Origin: Streptomyces mirabilis
GTDB taxonomy: Bacteria > Actinomycetota > Actinomycetes > Streptomycetales > Streptomycetaceae
DNA: 64,000 bases
Reading direction: 5' to 3'
NCBI RefSeq assembly: GCF_039503195.1
Contig: NZ_JBCJKP010000001.1
Coordinates: 3,038,001 to 3,102,000 of the forward strand
Below are positions 17,270 through 25,148 of this stretch, in pieces (within the stretch, counting starts at the first letter, position 1; the number at the start of each line of letters is the position of its first letter). The notes under the pieces were generated by a model, which searched no databases, was not told the origin of the DNA, and saw only the letters and a list, made by a program, of their open reading frames with translations. Both the position numbers and the translations under genes were made by a program.

Positions 17270-17339
17270 GGGTCACCCCCTCGGCCCACCAGGGTGGCAC
17301 GACACCTCCCCGAAGCCAACGGCGCGTCACTCCCCACCT

Positions 17340-17575
17340 GTCTCTCGCCCCCGCCGCCCCTACCCGTCCCATCCCTGGGGGCTCGGCCCCCAGGCCCCCG
17401 GGTGGGCTCTCGACCTGCGGGCGGGCGGGGGCCGATCGCGCAGTTCCCCGCGCCCCTGAGAGCCTCAGCCCGTCCGGCGTTTGAGGACGAGGCCGTTCAG
17501 GCCGATGCGGGGGTCTGGGGGCGCAGCCCCCAGGGGACGGGAATGGGTAGGGGCGGCGGGGGCGAGACCCGGGCG
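17340..17575. repeat. Dispersed Streptomyces repeat forming a long imperfect inverted repeat
   Basis: The arm near 17345-17393 (CGCCCCCGCCGCCCCTACCC, ending in CTGGGGGC-TCG-GCCCCCAG) is mirrored by 17515-17573 (CTGGGGGC-GCA-GCCCCCAG, ending in GGGTAGGGGCGGCGGGGGCG). Between them is a sequence including GTCCGGCGTTTGAGGACGAG and a GCGCAGTTCCCCGCGCCCCT segment, both familiar from Streptomyces intergenic regions and related to the repeats at 1572-1834. It occupies the gap between the leftward HutD operon and qcrB, and probably terminates the former. No coding potential. Confidence 0.75.
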
Positions 17576-17580
17576 GTGGC

Positions 17581-18138
17581 TCAGGCAGCCGGGGGGAGGG
17601 TGATCACGGCGGTGTGGGCGGTTGCGTGGAGTGTTGTCTTCTCGTCGGTCAGGAGCACCGCGTCGTGGCGCCCGAGGGTCACCCCGGCCGCCTCGGCCGC
17701 GCCGTCGAGGGCGACGATCAGGACGGCCGGACCCGCCGGGAGGGCGAGGGGCCGCCCGGGAGCGGCGACCGTGACGGTGGGCGTCGCGGCGCCCCGGTGC
17801 CACATGACGTTGAGATTGACGACCGGCCCCCCGAGGAGGCGGCAGCCGGTCGGCAGGTCGCCGGGGAAGCGCTGCGGGACGAACCGCGTGGCGACCCGGC
17901 GCCGTTCACCGCCGACCGTCAGGTCCATCCCCGCCCCCTCGACCATGGTGAGGATCCGGTCCACGTCGGCGAACGCCGAGAACGGCCCGTCGGAGCCGAC
18001 GTCGGCCAGACTCACCCGCCACTCGAAGTCCCCCATGTCCGCGCCCTCGGGCCGGGCGACGATCTCGCGCGTCACCCCGCCACCGTTCTTCCACGGCACG
18101 GCCACCCGCCCGGCCGCCGGCAGGACACGCACGGTCAC
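17581..18138 (-). CDS. HutD/Ves family protein
   Basis: A 185-aa cupin-fold protein of the HutD/Ves family, recognised by the N-terminal WKNGGGVTREIVARP motif and FEWRVSLADVGSDGPFSAFADVDRILTMVEG. HutD is linked to histidine utilisation in some bacteria but its biochemical role is unsettled, and no hut genes are here. The start is GTG 18138, overlapping the stop of the VWA gene as GTGA, which decides it over longer alternatives. The two genes form a small leftward operon ending at the repeat element 17340-17575. Confidence 0.82.
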   Translation of the reverse strand: MTVRVLPAAGRVAVPWKNGGGVTREIVARPEGADMGDFEWRVSLADVGSDGPFSAFADVDRILTMVEGAGMDLTVGGERRRVATRFVPQRFPGDLPTGCRLLGGPVVNLNVMWHRGAATPTVTVAAPGRPLALPAGPAVLIVALDGAAEAAGVTLGRHDAVLLTDEKTTLHATAHTAVITLPPAA

Positions 18139-18854
18139 CGGACGATCCCCCGCTCGCGCGCGGCCGTCAGCCACTGGGGGAAGTCGCCCACGATCCGGTC
18201 GTACAGCTCGGCGTCGGAGACCTTCCGAGGCTGCGAACCCGCGTGGAAGAAACCGGCGTTGTCGACGACCCGCTTCTGCGGCACCGGCAGCTCGTCAAGT
18301 TTGCGCAGGAACTCGAACTGCTTGCTGTCCGGGTCACCGAACCCTATGAACTGCCAGAACAGCGGAAGCTTCGCCGCCTTGCACAAGTACCTCTCGGCGG
18401 CGAGCTTGTTGATGGGGCCGCCGTCGGTCTGGAAGACGACCAGGGCGGGGTCCGTGGAGCCGCTGTCGAGGTAGTGGTCGATGACCGCGTCCATGGCCAG
18501 GTGGTAACTGGTCTTCCCCATGTGACCGAGCCCGGCCACGATCTTCTCCACCCGGCCCTGATGGTTGTCGAGCGCGATGTCCGTGACCACGTCGATGTCC
18601 GTGGAGAAGAAGACGACGGGGACGGTGCCGTCGTCGTCGAGGTGCGCCGACAGGCCGAGCACCCGGTCGGCCAGCGCCTGCACACTGCCGTCCTTGTAGT
18701 ACGGCTTCATCGACCCGGAGTAGTCGACGACCAGGTACACCGCGGCCCGCTGTCCGCTCAGCCCGTGCTTGGTGAGGGAGACACCGGCGCTCTTGTACAG
18801 ACTGACCAGCGCGGGCGCGGCCTCCTCCACCTTGGTGAGGCTGATTCCGGCCAT
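18135..18854 (-). CDS. VWA-domain protein, TerF-like
   Basis: A 239-aa cytoplasmic protein, almost wholly a von Willebrand factor A domain. The metal-binding MIDAS motif is seen as VVDYSGSM (DxSxS), with a conserved Thr in GKTSYHLAM and an Asp in FQTDGG. Such proteins occur with tellurium-resistance (Ter) genes, but no terD-type gene is adjacent, so the role is unknown. ATG 18854 was chosen for the typical MAGISLTKVEE start seen in Ter-like VWA proteins, with GGGAG upstream. It is translationally coupled to the HutD-like gene, an unusual pairing. Confidence 0.83.
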   Translation of the reverse strand: MAGISLTKVEEAAPALVSLYKSAGVSLTKHGLSGQRAAVYLVVDYSGSMKPYYKDGSVQALADRVLGLSAHLDDDGTVPVVFFSTDIDVVTDIALDNHQGRVEKIVAGLGHMGKTSYHLAMDAVIDHYLDSGSTDPALVVFQTDGGPINKLAAERYLCKAAKLPLFWQFIGFGDPDSKQFEFLRKLDELPVPQKRVVDNAGFFHAGSQPRKVSDAELYDRIVGDFPQWLTAARERGIVR

Positions 18855-19010
18855 GCGGGGCTCCCATCGCACGAGTGTTGCGGAAACGCCGAGATTACGG
18901 CACCGGCAGCCCCTGCCCTCCCCCTCCCACATGGGCGTTCGCTATTTTGTTCGCCGCCGACCCCACCGGCTCATCGTCCCCCTGATCTCCGTACCCGCGA
19001 GGAGCCGGTC

Positions 19011-19958
19011 GTGGAATCCGAATCCACTGAATCCGCCGAGTCCACCGAATCCGCCGTCACCACCTGTCATCGCCACCCCAAGGTGGAGTCCCATGTGCGC
19101 TGCACACGGTGCGACCGCTACATCTGCCCGGACTGCATGCGTGAGGCGGCCGTCGGTCACCAGTGCGTGGAGTGCGTGAAGGAGGGCGCCAGGACGATCC
19201 GGCAGGCCCGCACGGCGTTCGGCGGCCGTATCTCGACCGTGCCCGTGGTGACGTACGTCCTGATCGCGCTCAACGTGCTGGCCTATGTGGGCGAGGTGGT
19301 GCGCCCGGCGATCGTGGACCGGTTCGAGATGCTGGGCGCGGCGCTGACGGGGCCCGACGGCGGGCACTACCTCTGGCAGGCCCAGTACCCCTCCGACTTC
19401 CACCCGGAGGGCGTGGTCGACGGGGAGTGGTACCGGATGCTGACCGGCGCGTTCCTCCATCTGCCGCCCACCGAGGGCACGTCCGGGATTCTGCACATCG
19501 TGATGAACATGGTCTCGCTGTGGAACCTGGGCCGGGTGGTGGAGGCCCAGCTGGGCCGGATCCGCTTCGTCACGCTCTACCTGCTCTCGGCCCTCGGCGG
19601 CTCGGTCCTCGTGCTGGTGATCGCGCCCTCCACGCCCACGCTCGGTGCGTCGGGTGCCATCTTCGGGCTGGGGGCCGCCTACTACGTCATGGCCCGCCGG
19701 CTCGGCGCCGACATGAGCGCCGTCAACCGTTTCATGGCGGGCCTGCTCCTGTGGCTGCTCATCTCGGCGGGACTCACCTCCTGGCAGGGCCACCTCGGCG
19801 GACTGCTGGCGGGTGGGGTGGTCACGCTCGCCTACGCGTACGCGCCCCGGGACCGCCGCCGTGCGCTCGTCCAAGCGGCCGTGTGCGCCGCGCTGTTGGC
19901 GCTGCTGGTGATCACGGCCGTCGGAAAGGTGTCCGAGCTGACGAGCGGAGCGGTCTGA
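19011..19958 (+). CDS. Rhomboid intramembrane serine protease with N-terminal B-box-like zinc finger
   Basis: A 315-aa membrane protease. After a short Glu/Ser/Thr repeat (ESTESAESTESA) comes a zinc-finger segment with paired Cys/His: CHRHP, CTRC, CPDC, HQCVEC (residues about 20-57). The membrane part follows, with LHIVMNMVSLWNLG, catalytic Ser in GASGAIFGLGAA and catalytic His in WQGHLGGLLAGG, giving six or seven transmembrane helices. Rhomboids cleave membrane proteins within the bilayer. The GTG at 19011 has GAGGAG 7 nt upstream. It is divergent from the VWA gene and is followed by a chitosanase gene 20 nt on. Confidence 0.9.
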   Translation: MESESTESAESTESAVTTCHRHPKVESHVRCTRCDRYICPDCMREAAVGHQCVECVKEGARTIRQARTAFGGRISTVPVVTYVLIALNVLAYVGEVVRPAIVDRFEMLGAALTGPDGGHYLWQAQYPSDFHPEGVVDGEWYRMLTGAFLHLPPTEGTSGILHIVMNMVSLWNLGRVVEAQLGRIRFVTLYLLSALGGSVLVLVIAPSTPTLGASGAIFGLGAAYYVMARRLGADMSAVNRFMAGLLLWLLISAGLTSWQGHLGGLLAGGVVTLAYAYAPRDRRRALVQAAVCAALLALLVITAVGKVSELTSGAV

Positions 19959-19978
19959 GCGCTCCCTAGGCTGAGCCC

Positions 19979-20827
19979 ATGAAACGTGCTCGGCTCCTCC
20001 TGCTCGCGGTCCTCCCCCTGGTCGCGGTGGCGGTCTGCTTCCTCGCCCCGGGACTCACGGACGCGAGGGGGGCCGCCGGGCGCGCGCGGGCCCGCCAGGA
20101 CGCCGAGCGACCGGCGGGCGCGGGCCTCGCCGCCCCGGACAAGAAGGAGCTGGCCCAGAAGCTCGTGGCGAGCGCGGAGAACTCCACGCTCGACTGGCGC
20201 AGCGCGTACGCCTACATCGAGGACATCGGCGACGGCCAGGGGTACACGGCGGGTCTCATCGGCTTCTGCACCGGCACCCACGATCTGCTCGTCCTGGTCG
20301 AGGGCTACACGAAGGACCACCCGGGCAACGGCCTCGCCCGCTACCTCCCCGCCCTGCGCAAGGTCGACGGGACGGACTCGCACGAGGGTCTCGGCCCGGG
20401 ATTCGTGGCGGCCTGGCGCAAGGAAGCCTCGGTGGCCGCCTTCCGCAGGGCGCAGGACGCCGAGCGGGACCGCGTCTACTTCGACCCCGCGGTGCGCCGC
20501 GCCAAACTCGACGGCCTCGGCACGCTGGGCCAGTTCATCTACTACGACGCCATGGTCATGCACGGGCCCGGCACCGGCGCGGGCGGCTTCTACGACCTGC
20601 GCACCCGTGCCATGGCCCAGGCCGACACCCCGGCCGAGGGCGGCTCCGAGAAGACCTACCTCGACCTCTTCCTCGACGTCCGTCGCGCGGCGATGAAGGC
20701 CGAGAGCGCCCACCGCGACACGACCCGCATCGACACGGCCCAGCGGTTGTTCCTGTACGACGGGAACCTGGACCTGCGCACGCCGCTGGAGTGGAAGGTG
20801 TACGGGGAGACGTACAAGGTGCCTTAG
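19979..20827 (+). CDS. Secreted chitosanase, glycoside hydrolase family 46
   Basis: A 282-aa enzyme that endo-hydrolyses chitosan. The N-terminus MKRARLLLLAVLPLVAVAVC is a Sec signal or anchor; a Cys at about residue 20 followed by FLAPG could hint at lipidation, though the lipobox is poor. A charged linker precedes the catalytic domain. The GH46 catalytic Glu lies in LVASAENSTLDWRSAYAYIED and the Asp in the adjacent EDIGDGQGYTAG. The substrate-cleft motif RVYFDPAVRRAKLDGLGTLGQFIYYDAMVMHG is typical. A homologue sits in the same neighbourhood in S. coelicolor as far as I recall. Confidence 0.9.
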   Translation: MKRARLLLLAVLPLVAVAVCFLAPGLTDARGAAGRARARQDAERPAGAGLAAPDKKELAQKLVASAENSTLDWRSAYAYIEDIGDGQGYTAGLIGFCTGTHDLLVLVEGYTKDHPGNGLARYLPALRKVDGTDSHEGLGPGFVAAWRKEASVAAFRRAQDAERDRVYFDPAVRRAKLDGLGTLGQFIYYDAMVMHGPGTGAGGFYDLRTRAMAQADTPAEGGSEKTYLDLFLDVRRAAMKAESAHRDTTRIDTAQRLFLYDGNLDLRTPLEWKVYGETYKVP

Positions 20828-20864
20828 CCCCTCACCCACGTGCCGCGGCCCCTCCGCCGTGTCT

Positions 20865-20884
20865 GCGCCCGGTCGGTCGGGCGC
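20865..20884. terminator. Probable bidirectional terminator between chitosanase and ABC ATPase genes
   Basis: GCGCCCG (20865-20871) pairs with CGGGCGC (20878-20884) across a 6-nt loop. It lies between convergent stops at 20827 and 20887. There is no U-run, as is usual for GC-rich actinobacterial terminators. Confidence 0.45.
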
Positions 20885-20886
20885 CG

Positions 20887-21618
20887 TCAGTGCTCGACGA
20901 CCTCGCCGTCGCTCAGTTCGAGTACGCGGTCGGCCAGGCCCAGGAGTTGGGGGTCGTGCGTGGCGACCAGGGCCGTGACGCCCTCACTGGCGACCACCGC
21001 CCGCAGCAGCTCCATCACCGCCAGGCCGGTCTGCGCGTCCAGCTGTCCGGTCGGCTCGTCGGCGAGCAGCAGGGCCGGGTGGTTGGCGAGGGCGCGGGCG
21101 ATGGACACCCGCTGCTGCTGCCCGCCGGAGAGCTCCGCCGGGCGCTGGGCCTCGTGGTCGGCGAGCCCCACGAGGGCGAGCAGCAGGGCCACGCGCTCCT
21201 CACGTTCGCGGGGGTCGGCTCTGCGCAGCCGCAGCGGCACTCCCACGTTCTCGGCCGCGGTGAGGATGGGGATGAGTCCGAAGGACTGGAAGATGTAGCC
21301 GATGCGGTCGCGGCGCAGTTCCAGCAGCTCGTTCTCACCGAGTGCGGACAGGTCGGTGCCGTCGATGAGGACGCGGCCGCGGTCCGGGCGGTCGAGGCCG
21401 CCGATCAGATGGAGCAGGGTCGTCTTGCCGGAGCCCGACCGGCCCTTGAGGGCGACGAGTTCACCGCGCCGCAGCTCGAAGGAGGCGCCACGCAGCGCGT
21501 GCACGGCCACCGCGCCCGTGCCGTACGAGTGGTGCAGGTTCTCCACCCGCACCATCGGTTCGTCGGCGGACTCGCCCACGAGGGCGGCACCGGACCGCGT
21601 GCCGGTGTTCTCCGTCAT
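20887..21618 (-). CDS. ABC transporter ATP-binding protein, LolD/MacB type
   Basis: A 243-aa ATPase with all motor motifs: Walker A GRSGSGKTT, Q-loop IFQSFGLIP, signature LSGGQQQRVSIARA, Walker B LLLADEPTG and the switch His in VATHD. This subfamily works with FtsX/MacB-type permeases to expel lipids or peptides or to drive extracytoplasmic remodelling. It faces away from the large FtsX permease at 21722 across a 103-bp gap, so it is likely its motor. I chose ATG 21618 because GGGGG lies just upstream; a longer start at 21672 is possible. It ends against the chitosanase terminator. Confidence 0.9.
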   Translation of the reverse strand: MTENTGTRSGAALVGESADEPMVRVENLHHSYGTGAVAVHALRGASFELRRGELVALKGRSGSGKTTLLHLIGGLDRPDRGRVLIDGTDLSALGENELLELRRDRIGYIFQSFGLIPILTAAENVGVPLRLRRADPREREERVALLLALVGLADHEAQRPAELSGGQQQRVSIARALANHPALLLADEPTGQLDAQTGLAVMELLRAVVASEGVTALVATHDPQLLGLADRVLELSDGEVVEH

Positions 21619-21721
21619 CGACGCACCCCCTGCGGAATGGAACTCATGTACCCAGAACGGGAACCCCATGATATTCATGTCGGGTTGGCGAGGGGTGGCT
21701 CGGCAATCGGGTGGGGGACGA

Positions 21722-24700
21722 GTGACGGGCTTCTTGTTGCTGCGCGTTCGGGCGCATCGGCTGCTGCTCGGCGCCGCCCTGCTCGCGGTGCTGCTGACCA
21801 CCTCGGTGCTCGCCGCCCTCGCCGCGTTCTCCGCCTCGGTCGGGGACGCCGCGCTCCGACAGAACCTGAGCGGCCCGGCCGCGACCTCCGCCTCACTCGT
21901 CATCAGCGCCGACGTGCCCCGCGGCCGGGAGGAGGCGGCCCAGGACGCGGCGGTCCGCGGCGCGCGCCGGACCTTCGCGGGGCTTCCGGTGACCGTACGG
22001 ACATTGCGCGGTTCGGGGCCGTACGCGCTGCCCCGTTCTTTCCAGGTCGCCGATGGCCGCACGGGGCACCCGGACCTCACCCACTTCGCCGCCCTCGACC
22101 GGTCGCGGATCAGGCTGGTCTCGGGCACGCTGCCCGGCCCGGCCCCGGCGGCGCGCACCGCTCCCGTGCCCGTGGCGCTGCCCGAAGTGGCCGCCGACCG
22201 GCTGAAGGTGCGGCCCGGCGCGCGGATCTCCCTGACCGACCGGCTGGGTGGCGCGCCCCTGACGGTCCGGGTCACCGGCGTGTACCGGGCCGCCGACAGC
22301 GCGGATCCGTACTGGCAGCTGGACACCCTCGGCGGTCACGGGGTGCGCACCGTCGACTTCACCACCTACGGCCCGCTGCTCGCCGACCCGTCCGTCCTCG
22401 CCTCCCGCACCTCCGCGGGCACCACCGGATGGGTGGCGACGGCCCACTACCGGAGTCTGACCACCGACGGCATCGACGCGCTGCGCGAGGCCTCGGCCCG
22501 CGAGCCCGAAGTGCTGCGCAAGAACGCGGTGTTCGGAGCCGGGGCGACCGTGCGGACGGCGCTGCCCGCCGTGCTCGACAGGACCGGGCGCGCGCTGCTC
22601 GTCTCCCGGTCCACGCTGATGATCGTCTCCGTCCAGTTGGTGCTGCTCGCCGGGTACGCGCTGCTGCTGGTGGCGCGGCTGCTCGACACCGAGCGGGCGG
22701 GCGAGACCGATCTGCTGAAGGCGCGGGGTGCCTCGCGCCGCCGGATCACGGGCCTCGCCGTGCTGGAGGCGCTGCTGCTCGCCGTACCGGCGGCGGTGGG
22801 TGCCGCGCTGGTGTCCGGTCCGCCAATGCGGCTGCTCGCCCGGTGGTCGTCCCTCGACCGGTCCGGGGTGCGGCTCGGGGACGCTCCGGTGCTCCAGGTG
22901 TGGCTGGTCGCGGCCGGGGTCGCGGTGTGCTGCGCGGCGGCGGTCGTGGCGCCCGCGCTGGCCGCGACGGCGGGTGCGCCGCCGCGGCTGCGGCGTGTGC
23001 GGGCCGCGGCGGGCGCGGCGCCGGTGCGGGCCGGGGCCGACGTGGGGCTGCTGTTGATCGCGGCGGTGGCGTACTGGCAACTCGACCGGCAGACCGGCTC
23101 GTCCGGTGGCGGCGCGCTCAGCCGTGACCGGGCGGGCGATCTGGGCATCGATCCGCTGCTGGTCGCGGCGCCCGCACTGGCCCTGCTGGCGGGCACGGTG
23201 CTGACGCTGCGGCTGCTGCCGCTGGGTGCGCGGCTCGCGGAGCGGCGGGCCGCGAGCGGGCGGGGCCTGCCGGCGGCGCTGGCGGGCTGGCAGTTCAGCC
23301 GGCGTCCGCTGCGTGGGGCGGGGCCGGTGCTGCTGCTGGTCCTGGCCGTGACGACCGGGATGCTGGCGATCGGGCAGAGCGCGTCGTGGCAGCGGTCGCA
23401 GGGCGACCAGGCGGACTTCGGGACGGGTGCTTCCGTGCGAGTGCTGGACGGCAGGCCGGGCAGCCCCGGCCAGACCGGTCTGTACGCCGCGCTGCCCGGG
23501 GTACGGGACGCCGCTCCCGCCTACCGCGCCACCACGGACCTCTCCGGCGGTCGCAGGGCGACGGTGCTCGCTCTGGACACGGCGCACGCCGGGGAGGGGA
23601 TATTGCTGCGCGGCGACCTCGCCGACGAGCCCGTGGGACGGCTGCTGCGGGGTCTCGCGCCTCGGGAGAAGGCGGCCGGACTCTCGGTGTCGCTGCCCGA
23701 CGGCACCCGGCGGCTCGCGCTCGACCTGCGGATCACCGACGAGCCGGCGGCAACGGGCGGGACGACGGCCGCGGGTGGAGAGGCGAAGGCGGGGCGTTCT
23801 CCTTCCGGACTCGCGCCGCTGGTCACCGTCGTCGTCGAGGACGGCTACGGCATCGCGTACCGGCTGAGCGCCGGGAAGCTGCCCGTCGACGGCCGGGTCC
23901 ACCGGGTCACCCTCGACCTGGACGTGTCGGCTTCGGGCGCCCGCGCCACGCCTGCCGGGCCGCTGCGGCTGGCCGGGCTGCAGCTCGACGGCACGGTTCC
24001 CGCGGGCGAGCCCGAACAGCACCGGCTCACCGTCGTGCGCATGCTGTCCACGGGCCCCGACGGAACCGCCCGCGCGGTCGCGGTGCCCGTCGGGGTGCGC
24101 TGGCGCGGCAGCAGGACCGAGACGGCGGACGGAGCGGCGCTCCCGTCGACGGCCCTGCGTCCGGCCGCGTCGAGGACGGCGCCGCTCACGGTCGCGTACG
24201 GGACGGGCAACGCGCCCGGAAGCGACGCATGGGCCTCCGGTCCGCCGGAGTTCACCGTCCGCCTCGACACCGCGCGGGCCACGCCCCCGGCACCGATCGC
24301 GGCCGTCGCCACCCGGGCGTTCCTGCGCGCGGCCGGGACCGAGCCGGGCGAGAGCATCGACATGACGCTGGACGGGGAGCGGCTGCGGGTGACGATCGTG
24401 CGGTCGGTGAGCGAGCTGCCGACGACCGGAGCGGGCGCGGCCTGGGCCGGGGCCGGCGCGGACACAGCGGGAGCATCGGACGGAGCGGCGGGCGAGGGCG
24501 GGGCGGACGGGGGCGCTCTGTTGCTGGATCTGCGCGCCGTGAACGCCGTGTTCGCGCAGCGCGCACGCGCTCCGCTCGCACCCGCCGAATGGTGGCTGAG
24601 CACCGCCCCCGGCAGGGCCGCGCAGGTCGCGGCCGCGCTGCGGGGCCGCCCCGACATCGAGCCGGACCAGGTGCTCGTACGGGACGAGGCCGCGGACCGG

Positions 24701-25147
24701 CTGCTGGGCGATCCGCTCGGCGCCGGGCCGCGCGCGGCGCTGCTGGCGGTGGCGGTGGCCGCCGCGGTCCTCGCCGCGGGCGGCTTCGCGGTGGGCACCG
24801 CGGGCTCCCGGCGCGAGCGGTCCGCGGAGTTCGCCGTGCTCAGGGCCCTGGGTGCGGGCCGCCGGGAACTCGCCCGGCTGGTCGCCGTGGAGCAGGGCCT
24901 GCTGATCGGGGCCGGTCTGCTCGCCGGTCTCGGCCTCGGCACCGTCCTGACCCGGGCCGTCGTTCCGCTGATCGTGCTGACCCCGGGGGCCGCGCGACCG
25001 GTCCCCCGCGTCCTCGTCGAACTCCCGGTGTCCCAGGTGGCGCTGCTCCTCGTGGGCGTCGCGGCCCTGCCCCTGCTGATCAGCGCCGCGACGGCTGTCC
25101 GCCGCGCCGACCCGGCGGTCGCGCTCCGCCACCAGGGGGACAGCTGA
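21722..25147 (+). CDS. Very large FtsX-like ABC permease
   Basis: A 1141-aa membrane protein. An N-terminal transmembrane helix (LLLGAALLAVLLTTSVLAAL) is followed by a long extracytoplasmic domain, a central membrane block (RSTLMIVSVQLVLLAGYALLL, then RKGAR-like LLKARGASRRRITGLAVLEALLL), a second large extracytoplasmic domain, and a C-terminal FtsX block with EFAVLRALGAGRRELARLVAVEQG. This duplicated FtsX arrangement is typical of actinobacterial export permeases of unknown cargo. The GTG start follows GGGGGACGA. The stop is one base before the next permease start. A long antisense open frame here is a codon-bias artefact. Confidence 0.9.
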   Translation: MTGFLLLRVRAHRLLLGAALLAVLLTTSVLAALAAFSASVGDAALRQNLSGPAATSASLVISADVPRGREEAAQDAAVRGARRTFAGLPVTVRTLRGSGPYALPRSFQVADGRTGHPDLTHFAALDRSRIRLVSGTLPGPAPAARTAPVPVALPEVAADRLKVRPGARISLTDRLGGAPLTVRVTGVYRAADSADPYWQLDTLGGHGVRTVDFTTYGPLLADPSVLASRTSAGTTGWVATAHYRSLTTDGIDALREASAREPEVLRKNAVFGAGATVRTALPAVLDRTGRALLVSRSTLMIVSVQLVLLAGYALLLVARLLDTERAGETDLLKARGASRRRITGLAVLEALLLAVPAAVGAALVSGPPMRLLARWSSLDRSGVRLGDAPVLQVWLVAAGVAVCCAAAVVAPALAATAGAPPRLRRVRAAAGAAPVRAGADVGLLLIAAVAYWQLDRQTGSSGGGALSRDRAGDLGIDPLLVAAPALALLAGTVLTLRLLPLGARLAERRAASGRGLPAALAGWQFSRRPLRGAGPVLLLVLAVTTGMLAIGQSASWQRSQGDQADFGTGASVRVLDGRPGSPGQTGLYAALPGVRDAAPAYRATTDLSGGRRATVLALDTAHAGEGILLRGDLADEPVGRLLRGLAPREKAAGLSVSLPDGTRRLALDLRITDEPAATGGTTAAGGEAKAGRSPSGLAPLVTVVVEDGYGIAYRLSAGKLPVDGRVHRVTLDLDVSASGARATPAGPLRLAGLQLDGTVPAGEPEQHRLTVVRMLSTGPDGTARAVAVPVGVRWRGSRTETADGAALPSTALRPAASRTAPLTVAYGTGNAPGSDAWASGPPEFTVRLDTARATPPAPIAAVATRAFLRAAGTEPGESIDMTLDGERLRVTIVRSVSELPTTGAGAAWAGAGADTAGASDGAAGEGGADGGALLLDLRAVNAVFAQRARAPLAPAEWWLSTAPGRAAQVAAALRGRPDIEPDQVLVRDEAADRLLGDPLGAGPRAALLAVAVAAAVLAAGGFAVGTAGSRRERSAEFAVLRALGAGRRELARLVAVEQGLLIGAGLLAGLGLGTVLTRAVVPLIVLTPGAARPVPRVLVELPVSQVALLLVGVAALPLLISAATAVRRADPAVALRHQGDS

Positions 25148-25148
25148 G

